Shown here one piece after another: positions 50,666-59,244 of a stretch of DNA of 64,000 nt; within the stretch, counting starts at the first letter, position 1, and each line of letters opens with the position of its first letter. This DNA is from Paractinoplanes ferrugineus (GTDB lineage Bacteria > Actinomycetota > Actinomycetes > Mycobacteriales > Micromonosporaceae), in NCBI RefSeq assembly GCF_016862195.1, contig NZ_BOMM01000052.1:1-64000 (forward strand). The letters run 5' to 3'. The notes under the pieces are model-generated. The model ran no database searches. It saw only the letters and a program-made list of their open reading frames with translations, and was not told the DNA's origin. Position numbers and translations under genes: made by a program.

Positions 50666-51337
50666 TCAGCCGTCGTGCTTGACACCGCTGAAGACGCTTA
50701 ATGCCCAGACGAGCACGCTGGCGTACGTGTGCAACGCGGCCGGAAACTCTGCGAGCCGATTCTCGCCACCGTCGTTGCCTGCAACGACGGTGGCGATGTC
50801 GTCGTACGCATCGGACGGAGCGCCCTGCATTTGGTGCGTGATCAGATTGAGGAGATGCTGGCGAGCTTCACTGATCATCTCGTTCTGCTCTGCAACGACT
50901 CGCGACTCGGGGTCGTCGTCAGAGAAGCGTACATCGGGTAAGTACAGCCCGGCCGCGGTGATGAGATCCGACGGTGCAATGCGCTGCGACCCCGGAAGCG
51001 GCGGCGGCTCCCCCGCCGCCACAGCGACCGCCACTTGCGACGCATACCCGGCATAGACCGTGCCGGCTTTGGCCAGGACGATGATCGCCTGCTCGAAGTT
51101 CTGGTCAGCGAGACGCCTGAGATCGTCGGTGACCTGCTGGAGCAGCGCCCCCGCCTGACAGCCTGTCCGCTGGGCCTCCAAAGCGCACTCGACCTGCAGC
51201 GTGAATGTCAGCGCCTGGTGCAGATGAACGGCCGCCTGGTTGCAGGCCGTCCCCATTTCCAGCAGTGCCGCGCGCACGTCCAACGGTAGCCGTAGGCCCA
51301 TCTCGGGCTGCAGCAGCTGGTGCGTTGTCAGCACCAT
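50666..51337 (-). CDS. Hypothetical helical protein
   Basis: The 223-residue protein is predicted almost entirely helical: VRAALLEMGTACNQAAVHLHQALTFTLQVECALEAQ, DLRRLADQNFEQAIIVLAKAGTVYAGYASQ and ISEARQHLLNLITHQMQ. Hydrophobic heptads suggest a helical bundle or coiled coil. No family is recognised, and there is no signal peptide. It is convergent with the small XRE gene and divergent from the AsnB-like operon, so it is a candidate partner or regulator of that operon, on position alone. Confidence 0.65.
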   Translation of the reverse strand: MVLTTHQLLQPEMGLRLPLDVRAALLEMGTACNQAAVHLHQALTFTLQVECALEAQRTGCQAGALLQQVTDDLRRLADQNFEQAIIVLAKAGTVYAGYASQVAVAVAAGEPPPLPGSQRIAPSDLITAAGLYLPDVRFSDDDPESRVVAEQNEMISEARQHLLNLITHQMQGAPSDAYDDIATVVAGNDGGENRLAEFPAALHTYASVLVWALSVFSGVKHDG

Positions 51338-52038
51338 CCGTGGCTACCTCCCCTCACTCAGGCCCGGCGGCCGGCGTCCACAGCGGACCCACAGCTATCG
51401 CAAAGTTACCTATCCACCTGCGCGGCACCGTGTCAAGGAGACCGAATTCGCAGCCAGAAGGACAGCCCCGGACAGCCCCGGACAGCTACCCCGAACGCAC
51501 GATGTCGCCGAGGGTCGAACTCGTGGCAAATGCTGGTCCGACTCTAGACGTGTACCCGCGCAGACGGGGCGCACCCCCGGTCACGGCTGCACCTACGCCC
51601 GCACTCGAAGCGAGCCCGCCGCGGTCGTGGCCCACCAGATCGCGGATGGCGCGCGTTCCGCCTCGGCACCGTGCCGTCCTCCTGCGCCGCCTGCTCATCC
51701 TGGCCTGCCGACGCGCGGAGAAGTCGAAGCCAACGCACAGCGCGCTGACTCGTCCGACCGGACGTCGCGCTCAGCCCCCTTAGTTCCCCCACGAAAGGTC
51801 TCGATCATTGCGGCCGCGTCACCTAAACGCTTGCCTGTCGGGCAGCGGGCCTCTGACCGCAGCCGCGGCGACCTGCGCCTCTGCCTGGACACGCGCCTCA
51901 ACACGGCGTCTCCCACGAGGCGCTGACTGCTCCGCACCTGATCTCAAGCGTGCCGCCTCGTGCACCTCGCAGCGCGCTGGGCCACCACCTCTCTCATCCC
52001 TGTCTTTGCACCGATCACTGCTTCACGGGGGAAACAGC
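51338..52038. other. 701-bp gene-free region upstream of the AsnB-like operon, with 10-bp tandem repeats
   Basis: No frame here looks like a gene. A period-10 direct repeat (ggacagcccc, almost three copies) lies at 51461-51486 and resembles the one at 43875-43897. The downstream operon promoter must lie here, but I could not place it. An in-frame TTG at 51808 with GAAAGG upstream could extend the AsnB-like protein by 77 residues; the extension has no conserved features. Confidence 0.5.
51461..51486. repeat. Period-10 direct repeats
   Basis: GGACAGCCCC, GGACAGCCCC and GGACAG occur head to tail. One helical turn per unit would present repeated protein contacts on one DNA face. A related array (GGACAGCCTC) lies at 43875-43897. 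Confidence 0.6.
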
Positions 52039-53817
52039 ATGGCAATCACCGGGTGGATCCATCCCAAACGGGACCTGCGCGACGAGCGACCCGCCGTCAA
52101 CGCGATGACCGTCGCGCTCACCGCCGGCACGTTGCGCCGCGACGTCGTCCGGCTGGCCCGCCACGCCGCGTTCGCCCACCTCGGGCTGGCCAGCGGCTAC
52201 GCCGACTGGCGGCATCCCGAACGCCCCGATCCGGACCTGGTCCTGGTCATCGACGGGCAGCTGACCAACCGCGGTCATCTCGACGAGCAGCTGTACGGCC
52301 GGGCCCGGCCGCTGTCGGCTGACGCCGAGGTGCTCCTGCACGCCTACCGGACGTGGGGACCCGGCCTGGTCGACCGGATCGACGGCGCATACGCCATCGC
52401 CATCTGGGACAACCTCGCCCGGCAGTTGCTGCTCATCCGCGACCCGCTCGGCGCTCGCACCCTGTTCTTCACGTTGGTGGACGGCGGGATCATATTTGCG
52501 ACCCGAGCCACGGCTCTGCTGGCCCACCCGCAGGTCAAACCGGTCATCGACGCCGACGGCCTCAACGAGTTGCTTACCCTTGGCCCGGTACGCACGCCCG
52601 GCCACGGCGTCCTGGACGAGGTGGCCGAGGTCCTGCCCGCCGAAATCATCCAGGCAGGCGCGGACGGGCTGCGCCGGCGTTCGTACTGGTATCTCGAAGC
52701 CGACGACCCCCGCCCCGACGCCGCCACCGCCGTGCAGGTCGTGCGTCAAGCGCTGGCCGAGACCACCGCGGCGCACCGCACACGACCGGCGGGCGCGGTG
52801 CTGCTGTCCAGGGGCATCGCGTCCGGCGCCGCAGCCGTCTACGCCGCCGGAACCTCCGGCCATCGGCCAGCCGCCTGGACCCTCGCCCTGACCGGTCCGC
52901 AAGATCCGCCCGCAGACGGTGGCGCGGACGTGGACCAGGCCGAACGCGTCGCCGAGCAGCTACGCCTACGGCACGACGTATTCGCCATCGACACGGACAC
53001 GCTCCTCGACACCGCGCACGCCGCGCGCGAGGCCCTCGATTTCCCCTGCGAAGCCGGCACGGATGCCGTCTTGCTCGCGGGGCTTCGGCGGATCGCCGCC
53101 GCCGGCAGCACCAGCGTGGTCACCGGCGACGGCGCGAACGCGGTGTTCGGCGGCTACCGGTGGCTGCACGAGCCGCTCACCCTGGCCACCGACGACTTCC
53201 CCTGGCCCGGCGTCGGCGACCCCGCAGAACTCCTGAACGCTGACGCCCGCCGCCATCTCATGCCCGGGGTCTATCGCCGGCACCGCTACGAGCAGGCCAC
53301 CCTCGGCGTGCCGCACCAGGCCGGCGCCGACGCACTGGCACGACGCCGACGCACGATGGCATACCTGACTCTCACCCGGTATGTGCCGTACCTGCTGACC
53401 CGGCTCGGCCAGCTCGCCGACGCCGCCGGAGTCACCCTGCGCACTCCTTTCGCCGACTGGCTGCTCGCGGCCTACCTGTTCAACACGCCGACGGGCCTGC
53501 GGCACCTGCTCGGCATCCCGAACGGGCTGCTGCGGCACGCCGTCGCCGGTGTATTGCCGGACGAGACCATCTGGCTGCGACCCCGCCAGTTCCCTAGCGC
53601 CGACCTGCTGCACGGGTGGCAGCAAACCCGTCTCGATCAGCTGCGTGATGTCCTCACCGACCGCGAGGCACCGCTGCGCCCGCTGCTGGACCGAGACCGC
53701 GTCACCGACCTGGTCACCCGGCCTGCGGGTCCGGGAGGCGAACGCGGTACGGCCACCGTCGGCTACCTGCTCGACGTCAACGCCTGGTTGCAGCGCCACC
53801 ACATCTCGCTCACCTGA
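52039..53817 (+). CDS. Asparagine-synthetase (AsnB)-like protein with lost catalytic motifs
   Basis: The 592-residue protein aligns by motif order with actinobacterial glutamine-hydrolysing asparagine synthetases but is altered at the key sites. The N-terminus is MAITGW instead of MCGITGW, so the glutaminase Cys is missing. The ATP-pyrophosphatase loop SGGLDSS reads LSRGIASG (residues 255-263). GESADEVFGGYRW reads GDGANAVFGGYRW (363 onward), and the LEVRVPFCDHRLVE segment reads VTLRTPFADWLLAA. It cannot use glutamine and may bind ATP differently or not at all. ATG 52039 has GGGGGAAAC upstream. It heads an operon with a P450 and a decarboxylase, suggesting a secondary-metabolite role such as amide formation, or a structural pseudoenzyme. 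Confidence 0.88.
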   Translation: MAITGWIHPKRDLRDERPAVNAMTVALTAGTLRRDVVRLARHAAFAHLGLASGYADWRHPERPDPDLVLVIDGQLTNRGHLDEQLYGRARPLSADAEVLLHAYRTWGPGLVDRIDGAYAIAIWDNLARQLLLIRDPLGARTLFFTLVDGGIIFATRATALLAHPQVKPVIDADGLNELLTLGPVRTPGHGVLDEVAEVLPAEIIQAGADGLRRRSYWYLEADDPRPDAATAVQVVRQALAETTAAHRTRPAGAVLLSRGIASGAAAVYAAGTSGHRPAAWTLALTGPQDPPADGGADVDQAERVAEQLRLRHDVFAIDTDTLLDTAHAAREALDFPCEAGTDAVLLAGLRRIAAAGSTSVVTGDGANAVFGGYRWLHEPLTLATDDFPWPGVGDPAELLNADARRHLMPGVYRRHRYEQATLGVPHQAGADALARRRRTMAYLTLTRYVPYLLTRLGQLADAAGVTLRTPFADWLLAAYLFNTPTGLRHLLGIPNGLLRHAVAGVLPDETIWLRPRQFPSADLLHGWQQTRLDQLRDVLTDREAPLRPLLDRDRVTDLVTRPAGPGGERGTATVGYLLDVNAWLQRHHISLT

Positions 53818-53861
53818 GCCGCCACCAAATCCCCGCGAAAATCCTGTATCGGGAGCATGCG

Positions 53862-55127
53862 ATGAGACTCGACCCGTTCAGCGGCCCTTACAGCCGCGAC
53901 CCCGCCACCACCTGGCAGCGCCTCAACGCCACCGCCACGCCCATCAGCTACGACGACGACCTCGAGATGTGGCTGATCGCCGGCCACGACAACGTCCGTA
54001 CCGTGCTGTCCGACACCGCCCGTTTCAGCAACGCCGCCACCCTGCTGCCGATCACCGCGCTCACCGTCGACGCCGGTGCCATCCTGGCCGGTCTCGACGC
54101 CCCGCCGGTGGCCGTGACCGCCGATCGCCCGCAGCACCTGCGCACCCGCGGCATCCTGCGGGCGTTGATGCCCACCACCGCGGTCCGCGCCGAACAGCAG
54201 TGGGGGCCGCTCGTCACGGCCCGCACCGATGAACTCCTCACCGACATGAAGGCCAGCGAGCCGACCGACCTGATGCACTTCGCGGTGCAACTGCCGCTGC
54301 TGGTCATCCATGACGTCCTCGGCCTGCCGGCCGCGGCTTCTGAAATGATCCGCGGCTGGACCGACGACTTCGCCGATCTCGTCTGGGGAAACCCCACCCC
54401 CGAAGTGCAGATCGCGTACGCCTACTCGAGCGTCGCGTTGTGGCGGTATTGCGCCGACATCGTCTCCCGGCGCGCTGAGCGCGGCCACTACGGCGCCGGT
54501 CTGATCGGTGAGCTGCTGCGCTACCGCAACAACGACGACAGCAACCTCACCGTCGCCGAGGTCGCGGCCCTGGCCCTCAACATCGTAGGCGCCGGCTGGA
54601 TCACCACCGCCGGCGCCCTCGGCAACGCCCTCGCCCACGCCCTGGCCGATCCCGGCCGGTGGGCGCTACTGGCCGGCAACGAGCACTATCTCAACCTGCA
54701 CGTCGAGGAAACCCTGCGGCATAGCCCCGCCATCGACGGCTGGCTGCGCCTGACCATCACCGACGTCACCCTCGACGGTGTCACCATCCCCGCCGGCAGC
54801 CGCTGCCTGGTCCTGATCGGCGCGGCGAACCACGACCCCGCCGTCTACACCGAACCCGAGGTCTTCGATCCCCACCGCGGCCGCGCCGGGCAACATCTCG
54901 CCTTCGGCGCCGGACCGCACTACTGCATCGGCGCCGCTCTGGCCCGCCTCGAACTCACCACCGCGCTGCGCGCCCTGGCCGGCCGGCTGCCGGATCTCGC
55001 CGTGGCCGACGGGTTCCGGCAGCAGTTCAAGACCAGCGCGGCCCTGCGCCAGCTCACCAGCCTGCCCGTCCAGCAGCGTCCGGCCGGGCGGTGCCCCGTC
55101 GGGCACGGCACCTCGGCGGAGTCATGA
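53862..55127 (+). CDS. Cytochrome P450
   Basis: A 421-residue bacterial class-I P450. Heme ligand motif FGAGPHYCIGAALARLE, K-helix ETLR, and I-helix VGAGWITTAGAL, where the acid normally before the two Thr residues is Ile; proton delivery or reaction type may therefore be unusual. No redox partner gene is nearby. ATG 53862 has GGGAG upstream; the stop overlaps the decarboxylase start (ATGA). It probably oxidises an intermediate of the same pathway. Confidence 0.95.
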   Translation: MRLDPFSGPYSRDPATTWQRLNATATPISYDDDLEMWLIAGHDNVRTVLSDTARFSNAATLLPITALTVDAGAILAGLDAPPVAVTADRPQHLRTRGILRALMPTTAVRAEQQWGPLVTARTDELLTDMKASEPTDLMHFAVQLPLLVIHDVLGLPAAASEMIRGWTDDFADLVWGNPTPEVQIAYAYSSVALWRYCADIVSRRAERGHYGAGLIGELLRYRNNDDSNLTVAEVAALALNIVGAGWITTAGALGNALAHALADPGRWALLAGNEHYLNLHVEETLRHSPAIDGWLRLTITDVTLDGVTIPAGSRCLVLIGAANHDPAVYTEPEVFDPHRGRAGQHLAFGAGPHYCIGAALARLELTTALRALAGRLPDLAVADGFRQQFKTSAALRQLTSLPVQQRPAGRCPVGHGTSAES

Positions 55128-55534
55128 CTGCACACGGCACGACCGACACTCGCCCGCCCGGTCTCGTCATCCGCTCCCCGCGCGCCCACCGGGCCATGAA
55201 CGCGCGCCTGCGCGCTGTTGAGGCGCGGGTGGCCGCAGCCGGCCCCACGAACATCGGGTTCCCGGCGGCCCGTGACATCGACTACCGGCCGTTGGCGCCC
55301 CTGCTGGGGCATCTGCTCAACAACCTCGGCGACCCGCGCATCGACCCGTTGTACCCGGGCCACGTGCACGATCTGGAACGTGAGGTGCTCGACTTCACCG
55401 CCGAGCTGTTCCGGGCACCGTCCGGCTGGAGCGGCTACCTCAATAGCGGCGGCACCGAAGGCAACCTGTACGGCATGTGGCTCGGCCGCACCAAACTCCC
55501 GAACGCCGTCGCCTACTACTCCAGCGCCGCGCAC
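55124..55534 (+). pseudogene. Truncated histidine-decarboxylase-type PLP enzyme (N-terminal 137 codons)
   Basis: The fragment begins with ATG 55124 overlapping the P450 stop and follows the group II histidine decarboxylase pattern: NIGFPAARDIDYRPLAPLL, HLLNNLGDPR, SGYLNSGGTEGNLYGMWLGR and AYYSSAAH. Homology stops after His137, just before the YSV segment; the PLP-Lys half is missing. The frame continues without a stop into the recombinase downstream. The full-length paralogue at 59241 shows what is lost. The break is attributed to insertion of the recombinase pair. Confidence 0.85.
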
Positions 55535-55636
55535 CCTGTTGACCGAACTACCTGGCAAAACCACCGCGCGGCAGGTTCGAACGGCCATCGGCAGTCGGTA
55601 TCAACCATGCGACGTCCATTGAGGAGTTGCGTGGTA

Positions 55637-56860
55637 ATGATGGTTCGAGATCGTGATCTTGCCTCGTTGGTCCTGCCCCGTTGGGGCCGGGTGGTCCGGG
55701 TCGACGGCCCCCTTCCGTTCGTGGTTGTCGACGCGGACGGTTCGGCGGTCGAGCCAATTGAGGTTTTCTTGCGGGATTTCGTGGCCCGCGGCAGCAGTCA
55801 GGGAAGCGTGCGCAGCTACGCGTACGCGTTGGTGCGCTGGTGGCGGTTTCTGCGTGTGGTCGAGGTCGGTTGGGAGCGGGCGACGTCGGCGGAGGGCCGC
55901 GACTTCGTGTTGTGGATGCGGCAGGCGCGTAAGGGGGCCGGCGCTCGCAAGGACCGATCGACGTTCGAGCCGGGGTCGGTGAATCCGGTTACCCGCAAGC
56001 AGCGTTTGGACGACAGCTTCAAGGTCACGACGGTGCGGCACAGCAATGCGGTGCTGCATACGTTTTACGAGTTCTGGATCGAGCAGGGCACCGGCCCGCT
56101 GGTGAATCCGATGCCTCGCGATGCGGCGCGGGGGCAGCGGCCGCACGGGCATCACAACCCGATGGAGCCGTTCCGGGCGGAGGGACGGCTGCGCTACAAC
56201 CCGAAGTTGCCTCGCCGCAGGGTTCGGGCGATGCCGGACGAGGCGTGGGAGGCGCTGTTCGCGGCGTTGCGGTCGGAGCGGGACCGGGCGATCACCGCGC
56301 TGGCGGTGAGCACGGGGGCGCGGGCCGGGGAGCTGCTCGGTATCCGGCTCGCGGATGTGGACTGGGGCGATCAGCTGATCCGGGTGCAGCGCAAGGGCAC
56401 GGGCGCCGAGCAGTGGCTACCCGGGAGCCCGGAAGCGTTCTTGTGGTTGCGGCTGTATCTGGAACAGGTTGGGCCGCTGCGGCCCGGTGACGTGCTCTGG
56501 GTGACGCTGCGCCGGCGCGGACCGGGCCGAGTCCGGCGGCCGTTGAGCTACGACGCACTACGGGCGGTGCTACGCAGGGTGAACCACCTGTCGGGCGCAA
56601 ACTGGACGATGCACGACCTGCGGCACACCTGTGCGCTGCGGATGGCCCGTGATCCGCGGCTGAGCTTGGTCGATATCCAACGGATTTTGGGCCATGCCCA
56701 CCTGTCGACGACGCAGATCTACCTGCAGGCCGATGACCACGAGGTGATCGACAAGGTCAGCCAGTATCTCGCCACGCCGCCGCCGTCGGCTGCGGGAGCT
56801 GTCGCACACGGGTACGCGGCGCACGACGTGGCCGTGCTGCTGGGCGGGACGAGCCGTTGA
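55637..56860 (+). CDS. Tyrosine recombinase of a two-gene mobile element (TnpA-like)
   Basis: The 407-residue recombinase has a core-binding domain (SQGSVRSYAYALVRWWRFL) and catalytic residues Arg in STGARAGELLG, Lys in VQRKGTGAEQ, His/Arg in MHDLRHTCALRMA, His in ILGHAHLSTTQ and Tyr in IYLQ. GAGGAG at 55621-55626 supports ATG 55637 (or GTG 55631). The TTG of the next recombinase overlaps its stop, so the pair is translationally coupled. Size and order resemble TnpA and TnpB of Tn554-like elements. Confidence 0.88.
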   Translation: MMVRDRDLASLVLPRWGRVVRVDGPLPFVVVDADGSAVEPIEVFLRDFVARGSSQGSVRSYAYALVRWWRFLRVVEVGWERATSAEGRDFVLWMRQARKGAGARKDRSTFEPGSVNPVTRKQRLDDSFKVTTVRHSNAVLHTFYEFWIEQGTGPLVNPMPRDAARGQRPHGHHNPMEPFRAEGRLRYNPKLPRRRVRAMPDEAWEALFAALRSERDRAITALAVSTGARAGELLGIRLADVDWGDQLIRVQRKGTGAEQWLPGSPEAFLWLRLYLEQVGPLRPGDVLWVTLRRRGPGRVRRPLSYDALRAVLRRVNHLSGANWTMHDLRHTCALRMARDPRLSLVDIQRILGHAHLSTTQIYLQADDHEVIDKVSQYLATPPPSAAGAVAHGYAAHDVAVLLGGTSR

Positions 56861-59244
56861 CCGCCGCTGTTCGTTCACCGCGCCGGCCGCGGCACGAGCG
56901 CCACGAAGACCTCCTGACCGAGGTGCCACCGAGCCGGCTCGGCCCCTGGGACACCGCGGGAGCAGACGACATCGTCTCCTCGCTGACTCGACTGGTGACC
57001 TGGCGGGCCGGGGCTGAGGACGATCTGGCGCGGCAGCGCGCAGCTCGCAGAGTGCTGCAGTGGTTGTCCGGATTTGAAGGGCGGGGATGGCAGGCCCAGT
57101 GGGAGGCTGCCGGCATCCACGACAGCTCGTGGGTCGCCCGGGTCCAGGAGGCGTTCCCCGACGACCGGGTGTGTCGGCGGGGCGTGATCGTTCCGGCGAT
57201 GGGCGGGCTGCTGCTGCGCCGGGTCGTGCTGCCCAGCTACCGGTTTCTGAGGGCATACCGGGCTAACACGCTCCTTCGCGCCGTCACCGAGGAGATCGCC
57301 CCGCAGGTCTTCACCCGCATTCGGCAGACGTCAGCTGAGGCCGGCCTGGGCCAGCAGCATGTTCATGACGGGATGAACGCGATCGCGAAGATGGTCCTGC
57401 ACACCGGCCGCGATCCCGATGAGCTGACCGGCGAGGACGTTCTTCGCTTCCGCGCCATGGACATGCACCTGAGCTCGGGCAGGTCGTTCTCGCCGACCGG
57501 AGTTCACGCGGCCTGGGCGATGCTGCACCGCGCGGGCATCATCTCCGGCCCGCAAACTCTGTTGGAGAGCCTGCGCCGCGGCCAACGCCCGACCGCCGAG
57601 ATCGTCGACCGGTATGCGATCCGTTGCCGCCCGATCCGCGATGTGATCGTCCGCTACCTTGACGAACGTCGCCCGAGCTTGGATTACGGCACGTTCCGGG
57701 TGCTGGCCGCGACGCTGGCCGGCCGATTCTGGGCCGAGCTGGAGAAGCACCATCCCGGCATCGACAGCCTGCATCTGGCTCCTGATGTCGTGCAGGCGTG
57801 GAAGCAACGGCTCTCGCAGCTGGCCCCGGAGCACGGCGGCGGACAACGCAGCGACTACATCGAGAACCTGCTCCAGGTCCGGGCGTTCTACCTCGACATC
57901 ACCCAGTGGGCGCTCGAGGACCCGTCCTGGACGCCATGGGCGGTGCCCTGCCCGATCCGCCGCGGCGACACCGTCGGGATCTACAAGAAACGCCGCGCGG
58001 TCGTGGCCCGGATGCACCAGCGGGTCCGCGACATGCTGCCGCACCTGAACACCATCCTCGACACGGCCGAGGACTACCGCACGGAGCAGGCCGTGCTCCT
58101 CGCGAAAGCTGCTGCGACTGAGGTCGACGGCTTCTTCGAACACGTAGGAGTCCGCTACCAGCGCGCCATCCGCAAGTCGTCCACCGGACGCGAACGGACT
58201 CCTTCCATCCTGGCCGTCGACACGACCAGCTCCGAACTGATCAACCTGAGCCGGCGCGAGGACGAGGCGTTCTGGGCCTGGGCCGTCATCCAGACCCTGC
58301 GGCACACCGGGGTGCGAGTCGAGGAACTGCTGGAAATCACCCAGCTTGCGCTGGTGTCCTACCGGCTCGCCGACACCGGCGAAACCGTTCCCCTGCTGCA
58401 GATCGTGCCGTCGAAGTCGGACGAGGAACGTCTTCTACTGGTCAGCCCCGAACTCGCCCACGTCCTGGCCACGATCATCAGCCGGCTACGAGACGCCAAC
58501 GACGGAACCGTTCCGCTCACCCGCCGCTATGACGACTACGAGGCGACCACCGGACCCACGCTGCCGCACCTCTTCCAGCGCAGAAACGGATGGCGCAACG
58601 AAGTCATCACCGGCGGCACCGCGACGAACCTCATCAAGCTCATCGTCGCCCGGGCTCAGCTCACCGACGCGGCAGGTCAGCCCCTGCGCTGCACCCCGCA
58701 CGACTTCCGAAGGATGTTCGCCACCGAAGCCGTCACCGGCGGACTACCCGTGCACATCGCCGCCCGGATCCTCGGCCACCACAACCTAACCACCACACAG
58801 GCCTACCTCGCGGTGTTCCAGGACGACCTGATCCGCAGCTACCGGGCGTTCCTCGACCAGCGCCGCGCCACCCGCCCCACGAGCGAATACCGCGAACCCA
58901 CCGAAGACGAATGGCGCGAGTTCGAGCAACACTTCGCCCTGCGCCAGCTCGAGCTCGGCACCTGCGCCCGCCCCTACGGCACCCCCTGCAAACACGAACA
59001 CGCCTGCGTCCGCTGCCCGATGCTGCGCGTCGACCCCCGGCAACGCTCGCGTCTGATCGCGATCGTCCGCAGCCTCAGCGAACGCATCGCCGAGGCCCGC
59101 CTCAACGGCTGGCTCGGCGAAGTCCAAGGGCTGCAAACCAGCCTGAATGCCGCCGAAGCGAAACTCGCCGCCCTCGACCGCGCCGCGAAGCGCCCGGGCC
59201 CGGTCCCGCTCGGCCTGCCCACCATCACCGGAGGAAAACCATGA
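56857..59244 (+). CDS. Large tyrosine recombinase with C-terminal Cys cluster (TnpB-like)
   Basis: The 795-residue recombinase has a long N-terminal DNA-binding part and a catalytic domain near 470-690: Arg in RHTGVRVEELL, Lys in IVPSKSDEER, HDFRRMFATE, LGHHNLTTTQ and the Tyr in AYLAV. Near the C-terminus CARPYGTPCKHEHACVRC is a zinc-finger-like cluster typical of the larger member of these recombinase pairs. The TTG start overlaps the previous stop (TTGA). Its own stop overlaps the next decarboxylase start (ATGA), so decarboxylase 2 is read from the element's transcript. Confidence 0.88.
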   Translation: MTAAVRSPRRPRHERHEDLLTEVPPSRLGPWDTAGADDIVSSLTRLVTWRAGAEDDLARQRAARRVLQWLSGFEGRGWQAQWEAAGIHDSSWVARVQEAFPDDRVCRRGVIVPAMGGLLLRRVVLPSYRFLRAYRANTLLRAVTEEIAPQVFTRIRQTSAEAGLGQQHVHDGMNAIAKMVLHTGRDPDELTGEDVLRFRAMDMHLSSGRSFSPTGVHAAWAMLHRAGIISGPQTLLESLRRGQRPTAEIVDRYAIRCRPIRDVIVRYLDERRPSLDYGTFRVLAATLAGRFWAELEKHHPGIDSLHLAPDVVQAWKQRLSQLAPEHGGGQRSDYIENLLQVRAFYLDITQWALEDPSWTPWAVPCPIRRGDTVGIYKKRRAVVARMHQRVRDMLPHLNTILDTAEDYRTEQAVLLAKAAATEVDGFFEHVGVRYQRAIRKSSTGRERTPSILAVDTTSSELINLSRREDEAFWAWAVIQTLRHTGVRVEELLEITQLALVSYRLADTGETVPLLQIVPSKSDEERLLLVSPELAHVLATIISRLRDANDGTVPLTRRYDDYEATTGPTLPHLFQRRNGWRNEVITGGTATNLIKLIVARAQLTDAAGQPLRCTPHDFRRMFATEAVTGGLPVHIAARILGHHNLTTTQAYLAVFQDDLIRSYRAFLDQRRATRPTSEYREPTEDEWREFEQHFALRQLELGTCARPYGTPCKHEHACVRCPMLRVDPRQRSRLIAIVRSLSERIAEARLNGWLGEVQGLQTSLNAAEAKLAALDRAAKRPGPVPLGLPTITGGKP

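Noticed and set aside
51808-52038. 77-residue N-terminal extension of the AsnB-like protein from TTG 51808
   Set aside because: A good GAAAGG site exists, but the extension lacks conserved residues and the family starts at 52039.
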